NCBI GenBank assembly: GCA_008360955.1
Contig: LUCM01010142.1
Span: 38,961-102,960, forward strand
DNA: 64,000 nt
Reading direction: 5' to 3'
Source: Fasciolopsis buskii
Taxonomy: Eukaryota; Platyhelminthes; Trematoda; Plagiorchiida; Fasciolidae
The notes below the pieces were generated by a model that saw only the letters and a program-made list of their open reading frames with translations, did not search any database and was not told the DNA's origin. The position numbers and the translations under genes were made by a program. Below are positions 1-13,600 of this stretch, piece after piece (position 1 is the first letter of the stretch; each line of letters starts with the position of its first letter).

Positions 1-162
1 CTGATTCTCGAAGCCCTCCACTCGAATAACTCGTTCAATCGGCATGTGGAGATTGACAAACATTACGTCATCTTAACAAGACCCGGATGCAGAATAGAGA
101 GACAAACAGACGGACAGTACACAAAACCGAACGGAACTAGCGATCCCATTCAATCACTCATT

Positions 163-237
163 CACGTTTGACAACGAGTCCTAGTTTGGATCGAAACGTC
201 ACGGTAAACGAATGAACTCAGTGTACGCCTTCTCAAA

Positions 238-240
<3 letters not shown>
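163..240 (+). repeat. Short repeat with hammerhead-like core, family H1 copy 1
   Basis: About 75 bases that recur in inverted orientation at 11,470-11,546 with only a few differences. It contains a four-pair hairpin (GTCC 178-181 with GGAT 188-191, last pair G-U) directly followed by CGAAACG. A (TA)n tract follows in both copies. Confidence 0.7.

Positions 241-280
<40 letters not shown>
240..280. repeat. (TA)n microsatellite
   Basis: Uninterrupted TA dinucleotides next to family H1 copy 1. Confidence 0.99.
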
Positions 281-282
<2 letters not shown>

Positions 283-779
283 CAAAACCGTACTGTAAAT
301 TGGGTGGTGAAATTATGGTACTGGAAGTGTTTCTTGTCCGTATTACGAAAAACACTAACATGAACCCAGCCTCCGCAAGATATTTTAACCATCCTTGTGA
401 ATTAGGCTAACCGACATGGTGGTCAGTTGCCTGCAAGCTGCACTTAATAATGTTACATGTTAATAGTAGAAACATGTATGTTGCACACATCTGACTACAG
501 ATCGTGCACCATTGGAATCATGGGGAAGGACGGAAACATTGAGCAGGAAAGAGGAAAGCGAAAAAAACAGTGTTTATCACGTATGCTGCTTCTTCCATTC
601 TCTATCTACATGTCATAGGCTATTTATCGGGATCCATGATTCCTGTGTGGGCTGGATATCACCCAGTTGCTTGTACCGAAGTAGACGGTTGACTTAGCAT
701 ATTCTACCTGAGGGTTTTACTCCGTGATTTAACCTACAAGTCACTAGAACGAATGGAGCGAAGCATCCTGGATGTGCAG

Positions 780-1025
780 TACACTTCTTCACCACAGATG
801 CCGGTGAGCATAGGTTGGTTTGTAATTGGGGCTCAGCCGTCTCTCGTAGGCTGATTACCGTGGACCACTCAACCCAACGGAGGGTGCCGGGTATTCGCGT
901 TCATCCTCGAACTTCGGCGAGAACACTTTCACCACGAGAAGGCGGCGTGTAGGACTTCCCCAGTATAGGGTAATTGCAATGCAAAGCATTTGAGAGCATT
1001 TCCAGCGGCATTGAGGTCAATCAGC
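780..1025 (+). repeat. Dispersed repeat D, copy 1
   Basis: Diverged direct copy of the segment near 18,880-19,140. Shared landmarks in order: gccggtgagca, a cttcg..gagaac segment, gtaggacttc, and ggcattga close to the end. No coding sense was recognised; probably an old mobile element fragment. Confidence 0.5.
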
Positions 1026-1168
1026 CTACCCGGATCCTGATACACTCACCGAACATGCTGAATCATTTGGAGGTACATATGTATATATAAGTATACTGGA
1101 ACGCACTTCTGACTGATTAGTAGGATGTGATCGGTGATACAGATATCAGACAGCCAGCACAAGGCCAG

Positions 1169-1350
1169 CGGTGGCCAAACGGATAAGGTCGTGGCGTTTG
1201 GACGTGAAGGTCGCGGGTTCGAATCTCCCCACCGCCGGTCAACTTCCTCACTTGGCAGCCCTCTGTTGGCCGCAGCTCCCTTCCTGAAAATTGATGCGCA
1301 TTGTTGTTTCATTAATAAAGGAAGTAAAAGATAAAAAGATAAAAAAAGAT
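1169..1350 (+). repeat. tRNA-derived SINE, copy 1
   Basis: The head resembles a tRNA with an RNA polymerase III promoter: A box tggccaaacgg (1172-1182) and B box ggttcgaatct (1216-1226). A family-specific body follows (ttggcagccctctgttggcc), then an A-rich tail built on aagataaaa. Copies at 41.9 and 42.1 kb share head, body and tail. It is not a functional tRNA gene: no acceptor stem closes and the body follows directly. Confidence 0.8.
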
Positions 1351-1622
1351 CCCGGCAGTCGTACTCCTGGCTGAGGTTGTTCGAAAAAGTGCGAAACTAG
1401 GGAGTAGAACATTGAAAACTATCGGAAGAACAGTTGAAACTGTATAGTCTCGGCTTCAGCCGACTGCAGACATCCTTAATCTGGTTCCAAGAAGACCCGT
1501 GTTTATGGTTATTGTCACCGCATGCAGGTGTTATCATTCTTGTTCATCACTGGTCTGTTTTTCTCGTTTTGCTTTCAATTTAGCTCGGTCCGATACCTTA
1601 TTACATTTGTATTCAAAATCAG

Positions 1623-1660
1623 AAAGAATCGAAAGTTGACCATGAACCGGACGAAGAGAT
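1623..1660 (+). CDS. RUFY: RUFY gene, tentative coiled-coil micro-exon
   Basis: A 38-base open stretch between an AG acceptor and a GTAAGC donor, reading [12 protein letters not shown] with two bases left over. The next exon starts with the single base that completes the codon (ATT, Ile), so the phases fit. The polypyrimidine tract is weak and the exon is short, so it rests only on splice sites and phase. Transcript data would decide it. Confidence 0.35.
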
Positions 1661-4600
1661 GTAAGCATGCCCCGTGATGTTTTCTAGCCGTTGTCATATT
1701 TCGCTTAGTTTTTTTCGAAATTCATTTCCATACTCCTTTTTCTACTTGCTGGCGTTTACTGGTTTGCTCGGATCATTGGTGGAATTTTTCTGCAATAATT
1801 GTATATTAATTTAGGTTAGGTTTCAGTGGGCTGCATGGTTTCCCTCTGCAGTTGGCACAAAGAAAATCTAGTACAAAATGGACTGTTCCGCCTTCATGTT
1901 CCCGGCAAACGCCTCATCAATGCGCGATAAAACATTTCCTCTTGAAAATCTTCCGGCTGTTGGGAAATTGCGGCCCACGTAACCTACGTATAACTTGAAT
2001 TACTCTATTTATGAAACACAAAAGCTTCCGAATTTCTCATTTCTGAAAAGAGAAAACTGTCTCCCGTGATACTGAAATATGGAGTCGCGAGGTAGATAGC
2101 TTAATGTCACGCTGCGGCTGGCTGAGAGATGTACTTCAGTCGTCAAGTTTGTCGAACATTTGTTGTTGTTTCACCAGGCGATGTCACGTGTAGGGCAGTT
2201 ATTCCAGTTGTTAACTCGGTATCTCACGAAGGACGAATTTTCATGCAAAACTTGAGATAATGATGTTGGTCATTCGGAATTATCAATCAGGTGGTCAACG
2301 CGCGCAATCTCTATGTCTCGCAGGTGTTTTACGCCCACAGAGAAAATGATGGTCATATGAAATATCATACTCGAATTTGCCCTTTACATTCAAACAATCT
2401 TCCCGGGTAGGGTGACTAAACACCAAATGAATTAATTTCAGCTAAGCAGATAGCATATCAATAAAAGAACCGGTAGTTCTGATGTCATATAGAAGAAGGC
2501 TTTGAAGTTGAAACACTGTAAGCGAGCTAGTAACCGACGGTGTCTGAACTTAAGTTCCAGACTGTCAGGATATCCTTTCGGTACTACCGTGCAGACAAAT
2601 AAATACTATCCAGCCCAGTGATCGACGTTGGATCCTGCTGGGTACCGGATGACCTGGAGGTGGAGGATGGAGATGCTGTCAGATGTAGTGAACTCTGTCT
2701 TTTCAAAGCATTCTCCCTGAACGCTTTTCTCATTCTCCATGATTCCGATAGTACATTTTCTGTACACAATGATGCTATATGTATACAATGTCGTGTTTCA
2801 CGGGAATCTAATTTGCAGCATCAGGAGTGTTCACGGAAGGTCTTCATTGAAAAGTCCACAGAAAAACCACAATTGTGATCCGTTGGTAATTCTTTGTCAA
2901 TTGGGCTTAACCAACCTTGGGAATAATGGCAAAATGCTACGAGAATGTATATGAATTTTAGGTAATATCTAGATGACTGGACAAAATTTCACCGCGACTG
3001 TGCTCCCGTTCATGCACCTCCAGAACCGTGGCCGACGAGTAAGGTCAGTAGATCAGTGTGCGAAAGGGAATTTTTACACATTGACGGATTGTTGTCAGAT
3101 ATAGTTGTCAAATGTTGTCAAATGTCATTGTTGTCACTGGACTGGTTATCACACCTGGCGCACTGTGATCTTACGTGGTCTTATGCGACTCCATCTTTCA
3201 TGGTCATAATTGGTGGGTCCTCTTCACATCATGTGGGTTATAGTGACCATGAGACATAGCACTCTTACTGCATTCATGCTTGCTGCATGCAGTGAAGTCC
3301 TCGCTACTAAGATACAACAGTTTATTGGGCATTCCTATAGGTTAAATTTCCAATGTGAGCCAAGAAGGTGTGGAAAATCCGTAAAAGTGATTAGTCGGCT
3401 ATTTTGTAGTCTGGTTTTCTCAGCCGCCAGCTCTAGTGGCTTCAGTCGGTCCTCTTGATTATTGTTCAATCCGTCTCCGCCTGATCAATCAAGAACGATC
3501 AATTAGCCTCTGGCTGGTCAACACTAATGTTTCATTTTTTGTCATAATCAAGCGGTTTACTTAGGTCTACACAGGATAGCGCTTGTTAGCCGGTTGCTCC
3601 CGTCTTTCAGGTCTACTGTCTTTTCTTTTGCCGTCACATCGAATGCCGCTCCCCTTCCCCTCGAAGTGTGCTACAAAATTAGACCACTTCAAACAGTCCG
3701 CGAATCAAGGTGTTTGGTTGATTCCGTATTTGCCCTCTGGCATGCAGTCTGTCTAACTTGAAATCCGTGCGTTGTTTAATTGAAATCGGAGGGATTCACC
3801 GTCAGTTCTGTTCTCCCAGCTGTGACTGTGTTTCACGTTTGTGTAGCTTATTGCACCAAAGTGAAGTGGTCGCACTTATCCTCCCCTTCCACCAATCAGG
3901 AGTGCAATCGTTCCGAAAGCTCTCGTGCTCTTTCCTCTTTGGGATGCCATTGTAGTTCTTTCCAAGATTGATCTCGTTTGTGTTCAAGGTTTGACTTTCG
4001 TTGGTTCGTCTACCCGAATGTCCTGGGGGCAATCTGTTATGTATTTAGGCCTTGTTTCACGATAAACTACCTCCCAGTATTTGATTGAATTCAACTCTCA
4101 GCAATATTTGGCAAGTCGTAAATCTTTCACCTTTTGGCTTTACAAATTGCTTACGTGGCTTTTCAATAGGCACTCACATAGCAGAGACCAAAAACGCCTA
4201 GGTAGTTAGGACTGCGATAAGTTAGATGCTTATGCCACAGAACGCGTCAGTTAGTTTCCGGGAGAAATCTACCATTTTGGGTTTATCGACAAGGTATCGT
4301 TCGGTCGATCTGAAAATAATTTCCAATTTCTGTCTTCCAGTTCTGCTTCACTGGATGAGCGCACGACACTCCTGAAACAGAAGAAATATTTGGAGGATGA
4401 AAATCAAAAACTCCTGTAAGTATGTCAATCTTGCTGGTGTACACCAGTCTCGAAACAGTCCTGATTGGCTCAACAAACTCCGCATACATTTTTTCATCAC
4501 CCGATTTAGTGAAACTGCCACCGAATTTCTCGTCACACCTTTCGTCTCTTTTCAAGTTTGGCGATGAACGACTGCTAGCTTCCCAGTCTACTTGTTGTTG

Positions 4601-7600
4601 GCACTATCTTTGGTTTCCTCTCTTTTGTTCGCAAATCAGAGTAGTAATGGACTGTTTCGACGAAGGACCGAATTTAAACCGCGTAATCCGTTGTCTGTTT
4701 GGCAGTTGCATAACTCTCATATGGCGGTGAAATCATGATATGCTGAAAGGACCGTGTTATCCCAGTTTAAGCTAACTCCGGATTCCTCGTACAGCGCACA
4801 AATACCCCCTCGTTCTGTTTGTCCACAACACTGGTTTATCGATCAAAAATTGACGGCATGTTCAACACATTGTTATGATTTCTCTTTTCATCTGGTCGAT
4901 TGTAGGCGTCGCCTACAGGATGCGTCTGTGGCTCAGATCAAACTGAGCGAATCAGTGCACAAGCTTTCCGCGGACCTCACTTCGATCAAACTGGAGAACC
5001 AAGGCTTTAAGATCATGCTGGCTCATCTGAAAAAGACCAACCCGTCTGCCGTGAATGGCTCGTCTAATTTAGTCATTGTGAGTAGTTTTTTAACCCCACA
5101 GTTCTTATCAAAATCCGATAAGTTTATTCATTTTCGGCTGAAAAAGTATTTTATGTGATTCACGTGTCTTCCACATGGAAATGGCAGCACAACATGAATA
5201 TGTACTAAGTCAAACATCAACCGTTTTATGAAAGAAATGAACGATCTTTCTGTTGTTACAAAACCAGTAGTGGGAAGTAAACAACCAGCAGTCACTGATC
5301 CCGTCTGTCGCACGGCACTTCTTGATTAGATTTTCCCGAATCTTCCTATCGATGATTCCCATACGCCATGAATTCATTCCCAGATTTATAGCGTTCCAGA
5401 ATGCAGATGTTATCGTATCCAAGTGAGGTTACACAAATTTTTTTGACAGTATATGTATACTGGGTATCCACTCTCTTTTGTATCTAACGGATTCCATAGT
5501 TGCGTGGATTATCGTCCATAGTAAGAACGTTAATCGATATCAGTCAGTTATTTCCACCTCCCTTGTTTGTGATTGTAACCGGCTCTAACTTTTCGAGGTT
5601 GTTTGGCTGAATCCAAAGCAATAAGGACACAAAACTGACATCAGTAGCACATATTTACACTACCACAAGCATGTATAACATAGGGCCATGAGAACCATGA
5701 CTGAACGGGATCAGTAGAGGAAAAAGAGAACAGGAACAGAAACACTATGCAAAGTGCACACAGGTGTTAGATCTTTCCGGGCTAGGTTTCCTTCACACGT
5801 GATACAGACAGACCCCGTGGGATTCTACACCACTCGACAATGATGAGTCAGTTTCCGGGTGTCCTAAATATATATAGAACTTTCGAGACTAAGTCGTTAT
5901 TGATTTTCTTTCATTCACACGAGAGCACCCAAATCGGATTTTCTTGATCTCTCCATCCGATGTGGGGTCAAACGTATTTGCTCATTTCCTCGACGTACCT
6001 TGTCATAGCATTTTGTTCTATTTTGTCTGTTTGTTGTTTCCTATTCGGTGGTCGACCGGACGGTAGAATGAACCGGACAGTCCTACACTAAAAAATCCTC
6101 CTGATTTGGAAAGTGAACTGAAGCAGGCATTGAACCAAGTGGAGGAGAAGACAGCACTGGTCGACTCATTGCGTGATGAAATAAACGCTTTGCAATCCCG
6201 TTCCGTTCAGCTTACCCGTCGGTTATCGGTGAGTAATTGCGTGGACATTCACTGAGTTTTTTTGAATACATAGCGAGTTGCAATAGAACGGCTAAACTGT
6301 GCAGTCAAATAGCACACTTTATGGTGACGGTTCAAGAAATATCCACGACGAAAATAGCTTCTCGACCTAATTGCGAAAGAGAAAAATGCTAGGTGAGTGG
6401 CGGGGGTAATAGGGTTCCACTAGTTGCTTTTCGAGTGAAAATAAAAGCGAACGCTTTGTATCATTAGTTGTTTTCGATAGTCATTGGATTTCTTTATCAA
6501 TTGCTTTTCTGAAACCGTTAAATTTTGCTCACGCTTTTATCGTTTAACAACATATCTTTGGAAGAGCGTTTTTAGTGTATCATGCTTTTTGCACCCTCCA
6601 ACTATAAAATGCTCCTGTGGGACTGGACCTTGCCCGATCCGAACTTAGTTTTTCTGTAAAAAAGATATGAGTGAAGTAGTTTAACTAGTTGGGTAGTCGC
6701 ATCTCCCTTGGGGGTTGTTTATCGAATGGAGTGTCTTCCCACAGACAGAAGGCCCGATTGGTATTTGTCAGTTGGAAATATCTGCGGCCTCATCGTAATG
6801 CGTGGACGAGTTTACATAAAGTTGGTTTTGCTATACGGCCGGGAAACATGGCTATTGATGATAAATGTGCTAAGACATTTGGTGTTTGAACACCGATGTG
6901 TTGGTAGAATATGATAGGAGAAGGCGTAAAGTACTAGGCATTTGGGTTCATTGTTTAGAAAAGACACTGAATATGAGTTGACTGATATTGCCGGGACAGG
7001 TTTTGTGCATCTCTACAGAACACATGCCTAGTTGTGTGCTGTTGTTCGATGTAGATAGTGTTTGGAAAATGGGTCCTGATGGCCGGTTGATCACATGGCG
7101 AAAAACGGAAAGCTTTAACCAGTAGACTGGCTCATGTAAGTCCGTGTTGGATCCTGCGGAATCCACTCGAGCGATGGTTATAGGTAGTAGGTGATGTGGG
7201 TCACTGTTGTTTTTATGGGATACTTGAAGCATATGTGTAGTAGGAGCATGTTGCGTATCCGCTGGGGCCCACTACACGGGAAGGTGAGGGACAGGCAGTC
7301 GTGATCCTGAAACGTCGGATGGCACGAGGCCACGTAAGGTGACGATAGTTTAGGCGTGACAACGACTCGGCCACAGCGATTTTCCATTTGCCAGCGAAGT
7401 GATCGGCGAATTGTATTGCATAATATAATTCTGTAAGTTAAGAAGCTTGCATCTCAGTCGACAAAAAAGAAGGAGAAAATGACTTAATGTGCATGATGAG
7501 AAAAAAATCTAACATTGTCGGTGTGAAAGCAAGTTAAGGAGAATATATTCAGTTAAGAAAGTTTTTACACACATCGGTGATTATTTCTGTCCAAAATTGC

Positions 7601-10600
7601 ATTACCCCCGGTTAGGACAAGACAGGTCCACCGAGCCGAAAGCCAATAAGGAATAAGTAGGGGTATGGTTAAAATCAACAATGAATCATAAACAGACGCT
7701 TGTGCTACAACAGCAGATATCAAAGCTTCATAGAACAGACTGGTATCACGTACAAAGCAAAACGGGGCTATATACTCACTACTTATTATCGTGCGATAGC
7801 GAGGAAAATCTGTGGTCATATTTAACCATCACACAATCAATTTCGCTGTTGAAGAAAGTGACGGCAATGCTGGACTTGCCTGATCGTTGCCTATTGATGG
7901 AGGTTGCAACGTCGCCGCCACCTTCTTGTATTGGACTCTGCCTTGACGAAAGCACCGAAAATATTCAAGAGAACCTAGTCATCTTCAATATTTTCACTTA
8001 GCCAGGATTCTTGAATACGCTTGTTTGAGTGAATTTGAGAGTTCAAAATATTGGTCAAGCGCACTATTTTTCCGACTAAGGCTTTGACGTTAGCGCTAAC
8101 CAAAGCCAGTGTTGTGCGACTAATAGCTGCCTGCCAACCAGCACGCCTGTTTCCTGAACCAGGACAATGTCGGTGAATGTAAGCAACACGACGATAGCAG
8201 AAAAGACAATCTGGATGAAAGTTTCCTTCGAATAACGAATTCTAGGCAACATGGAGAGAGTGTGCGGATAACTCTGAATGACTCAGGAATTATAGCACAA
8301 CCAGTGTTGGAGGATTGGAACATCTGATCTTTTTGTGGTGATAGAGGCTTAGTCCGTATGACTACCGCCGGTCGAAGCCACAATCAACGGCGTTATTGTT
8401 TTCGAAGTCTTTCCGGTTTTTTATCATCTTACAGTAAGACTCACACCGTTTCGCAACGCAGAAAAGGTGAAGAGACGTCAGCTCTGGTTCGGCCACAAAT
8501 CCTCGATCAATCTTATCTCGCGGCCGTCCTCTCAAATCCCCGCCATCTCTGGTGAGAAAGGCCAAGTGGTGCAAACAAAAAGTTCGTTTATTAATCAAAA
8601 CCAAATAACTTATATTAGTCTTCGATGAGCAACACTCACTGATTGATTATTCTTCCGGCTACTTCGGTCCTTCGGCACTCGTCGACTTTCTCATGCGGCA
8701 TTTTTGCTCCGCTTATCGGTCGGTATAGTCAGCACGCGGTCGCCGCGGTTGTGTTGATCTCTGATCCGGGTAGAGGTTATGGCAAGTCAATACCCACTAC
8801 CCTTACACCCGCTACTTTTCGTTTTTTTTAGTAAACGGTGCTATGAGGCAGTAATCAGTATCATAGCGCAGCACTGGAAGGTTAATTCTTGTACGAACTG
8901 AAATTAATCAGTGCACTTGTATAGTTACGTTAGCCTGACGGATGAGGTCAGATGTCGGGTAAAACAATCAACGTACTATCTTCGGCAAAGATGTTAGTTC
9001 TGGCTGGGTGAGCTGACAGGCTAACGGCGTCCTAAAACGTCCGGCCTATGACGGGCTTCTGATCGCTGTGCTTTGCGTTTAGATCGCAAACTTTTCATCA
9101 TCAGTCGAGATGACATCGTCAGTGCGACAACCTAAACTAAAACCGATACAAATTTTGAAATCCATTTATACGTCCAGCCCATTTCCGAGATATAACTTAA
9201 GGTTTCAGTGATGGCTTCTCAGTTCTTCATAAGTTTCTTCAGCTTGTTAACGCCATTTATATGGAACGGCTATTCGATAGCGAACCAAAATATCCGAGTT
9301 GAAACGTATCCAATTTGCCGGAAGTCTGAGGGCTAGACATGATCCATGTGTTCCAGAGGAGGGGACAAAAAACCCTTCTTCCTGTTCCACTCAAAAGAAA
9401 TATTGGTTTCCCCGGCAGCCACCCTGGCTCGAATGTTTTGGTTCTGATCATTTTGGTGTTTTGCTTTGCTTCACCCATGTTCGTGCCCGTGACGGCTGCA
9501 TATAAGTGACCAGAAAATCTGCCCGATCAGCTGCAGTCCAGTGCTTTGATCTCGGCTTCTGGATTGGCATTGCAGGTGAATTTCGTCATGAAATCACTTT
9601 CTGCATCCGGCTATGGTGGTGTCATTCATTCTGCTTGTTGGTCCCACACCCTGGTTCCTGGCTTGCATTCGACAAGGTCTTTAGCTTATGCGTTATTCAC
9701 CTAAATGCAGCTGGGCTAGTCAGACCGGCCTGTTTGTCAGACTTGACACGTCCTCATTGTCACATGACACTTCGGAACGAAACAAAGCGGCTTTACCCTT
9801 TGGGCACCGCATCGTAGCTTCATCCTATGGTGAATACACGTTTTGTCAGCATGACCACAGATTCCCTCCCCCCCCCAGCTCAGCGGTCTCAGGGTGCGCC
9901 AATATCAGCGAGACAATCTGAAACCGAAGCAAAACGAAAATACCTAATCAGTCACTCCAACAAAGAGTTAAGGTCTGATAAGTACAAAGCCAGTGGTGGT
10001 GGGAAATGGCTCCATCCGTTAGCGTGCCCCGTCTCGAGCGCTAGAGAATGGGCTAACAATAAGGCCCACCGACAGTTTGAATGTCATGGTTGGCATACCA
10101 ATTCCTCTGTGATGTTAACACGAGGACCTGCCACCTTTCTTGTGCATCGCTGACTACTTATTCCACACATCCTACGTATTTTACCAATAATGTACATTTG
10201 GTTTTTTCCTGTTCTGGCATCTTTCAATACCCTGCTAATGTCGTCGCATTTTAATGAGAAACTTGCAAGCACTGAATATTAATCAGTGATCAACTGCATC
10301 AGCATCATGTAGTAATTTTACTGCGAGCGCGAGATCAAATATCTGAGCAGGCTTTAATCCGTGGACACTCAGATGTTCTAACATTTCAAAGACTTATGAA
10401 CGTGTTTGGACGCGTTGGAGATCTTATTTTCCTGACGAATGTTTTCCGGTAGACTTAGACCGCACCTGATTAGATCATCTGCCCGTGAAATGCCTAGGAT
10501 GTTGGAATAAATATTCATTCACCGTCCCATCATAACCGTTAGTTTTTCAATCAACTTTTTTGGCTAAACTGCAAGTTTTCCAATCATGAAAGTTTAAATA

Positions 10601-13600
10601 CAAGTACGTTGCTGTATCGATATAATCAATGACATGCGTATCAATGCGCTGCAATACGCTCAAATTAGTTGCGAAATTGCACCGAAGTGAGGGAGTAAAT
10701 GAAGAACTGCAGTTGCCTTGTCATTGATCGTACTTGGTCTTTCTCACTTTCGTCATGCATTTTTTAATTGATTAATTTCTCCATATGCGTAAGGATTAAA
10801 CTACGTTGAATAGAGTTGTGTTTGACATTGGGAACGAACGATGAAGGGCATCGTGTTTACTGAGAAGTGTGTTATTTGTCGACAAGATAAAGAGTTAAAT
10901 TGTTCAAGAACATAAGGGATCATCCCAAAAAACCTAGAGAAACCGCAAATAATCATGATTTCATTGTTCCTTCCCAGTTGGGAGGTTTTGTTTGTTAATA
11001 AATATGGAATAAGTACGCTTGAATAAACAATTCTGCTAAGCGAACTAAAGGTCTAAGGTGCGCTAACATAGAGTACGGCAAAACTGTTTTCTTTTATTAA
11101 TTTACTTCACATCACCTATTTCCCGCTGAGAACCTGAGCCGTTTGATGCACAAAATCAGTGATTGACTGAATCAACGCGTTCAACATTCTCCGCTACTTT
11201 CAAGGATAATTGCATCCCCCCATACTGCTCTACTAAACTGTATTCCATGTCCACTGACACTTTTTTTAGTATTCACCGTCTTCTAACGGGAAAAGTGTGT
11301 ATACAGTATTGATTATGACTCACTTCAGGATAAAGAAAAATAACGAGCTGTGGAATTCAAAGATGTAGATATACATGTTCATTATATATATATATATATA
11401 TATATATCGAACACATGTATGTATGAATAATATTTCGATAGGATATATATATATATACATATATTTTTAGAGTTGAGAAGGCGTACACTGAGTTAATACG
11501 TTTATCGTGACGTTTCGATCCAAACTAGGACTCGTTGTCGAACGCATATATACATATATAGAGATATGAAAAGACGTTTGTAGGTCATGTGAAAGAAAAC
11601 AATGGAAACTTCAACAACGATGTCAGTGGCGCATGAAAAAATCAGTTCTTCAACCCAAGTGGATGTTGTCTAAACTAAAATACACGACTGTTGAGTTTCC
11701 CAAAGGGGCCGATCAACGCGCGACACTGAAACACAAAACATCAACAGTAAACGTCAAGGAATACCACAATAACACCGACACGGTCGGGCACCGTGGCGCA
11801 GGGTACACAAATTGAACTGGGCGTCGGCGCGCTCAGGATGCTTAGGTCCTAGATACACAATAGCACAAAGCTTGCGTTCTAGCAGGACACTAATACACAC
11901 TGAGGCTCGAGGCACAACGATTCGGGCTTGATACTTCTAGTCTTTTAGGTACACAGCGAAATGGAACAAACTACATGCCTCTTTGAGTGAACAGTAACAC
12001 CGAAACAGAGCCCGAAGTGCAAACGCCTAACCCAACCCACTATCGAGGGAGAGAAGACCAACACAGAACACGGCCGCGCTTTTATTGGTGACCCACAAAT
12101 CCCAGAAGTCAAGTGACCTTTGTCGCTTTTATGGTTTTGTGTTGATTTATAGAGAAACAGCCAATCATAGAAAGGTTTCGTGAATCCTTTTTCGCCCATA
12201 TGAACATTTTCAATCGCGCAATATTTCAAACAACATCAATTTCAAAATATCTTGGAAAGTGTCAGTTCTTAAAGAAAAATAATAACAGAATTAAAACCTG
12301 CGACACCGAAAAAGCCAGACTGGTCACCGTCAATGACAGCGACAAAGGCTTTGCATCACACTACCGTGTGGAGCACAATAGCCGTTTTTGGACATCATAT
12401 CATCAGTCGCCTTAAACGCCTACACACGATTTTTTCATGGTACTGAATTTGATACGGTATCATAACCCACTGATTTTTGTGAGTAAAACGGAGTGTTTAT
12501 CAGAGGAAGTTGACATACTTTTTGACACATCACGGACGGAATACAGGACCGCTTGGTTGAATCTCGAGATCCATTCCTATTATGGTCAAACTTCTGCCAC
12601 AAACAGCAATATCAGTCGACCTGGCAACCCTTCGCTTTCACACTGTTGAATTCAGGTTGATCACATTGTCATCGGCCACAGGTGGCATGGATCAGTCGAA
12701 GACAGGCAGTAATTTTGGTCCAAGCCCGTGGACTCGGATCATGGCTGTAGCCTGTGCTCCCTTTTGTTTGCACGGTCTGTGGTCGTACCATCACGAAAAC
12801 CAAGGCACCTGAACTACCGATTCCAGATGGTAATCGTCGCAGCTCTCAACTCGATTCTCATCAGAACGAAGGGTCCAGGAGCCGAGCGAACATTCGGAGC
12901 AGATCAGAGAAGTGTTGAACTTGGTGGCAACTACCATGCAGGATTCCAAACAAAGTGAATCTCACAAACGATGGATATCCTGGACTTCAGTTGCTCTGTT
13001 AGATGCTACCAAATCCGTCCATCCGGGGTGTCACATACAATGGGATGCTCAAAGCGCTGATACGTCAGTTGACCAAAGGCCTGAGAAATGACCGCGAGCA
13101 GTGGCGGATAGGCAGATGTAGAGAAATGGAAAAGACTGCGGCTATCGGAAACAGTCGCAATCCCTATCGACTGATTCTGAATACTTGTCCACGAAAGCCA
13201 AATATAAGCGACGTGACCAAGAGATCTGACGGCTCGCTGATTCTCTCTCAAAAGCGTCGGCTGGAGAGTTGGACAGAGCACTTTTGGGAACAGTTTTATT
13301 GGTCCATCCACACAGTGGACCTTTCACTTATGACTGCTAGTGAACACGTACAGGTAACTATCAATCTTCTATCAGAAATAGAGGTCTATCAAGAGGATAG
13401 GCTTTCTTGAAACGCATGAGACTGCTGAACCAGATGGATTGTCTCCGTCCTTCTTCAAGGATGGTGGCGAAGTGCTAACATCGGAGTCAACAAAACACAT
13501 GGCATCAGTCAGGGCAAGGCAGCAAACCCCTATGAACTGGTATGGATCTTTGATCATAGCGATGTACAAGAAAGGTGGCAGGTCCTCGTGTTAACATCAC

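Noticed and set aside
1169..1240. Possible tRNA gene
   Set aside because: Polymerase III boxes are present but the acceptor stem does not close, and the SINE body and A-rich tail follow.
1046..1334. Overlapping frames on both strands across the SINE
   Set aside because: They are created by the tRNA-like head and body of the SINE, not by a gene.
9827..10153. Frame of 108 codons repeated in reverse at 13,505-13,882
   Set aside because: Identical proteins look like a conserved gene, but they are one duplicated DNA segment (the inverted arms) with no codon signal; the true coding sense of part of it is the opposite RTE strand.
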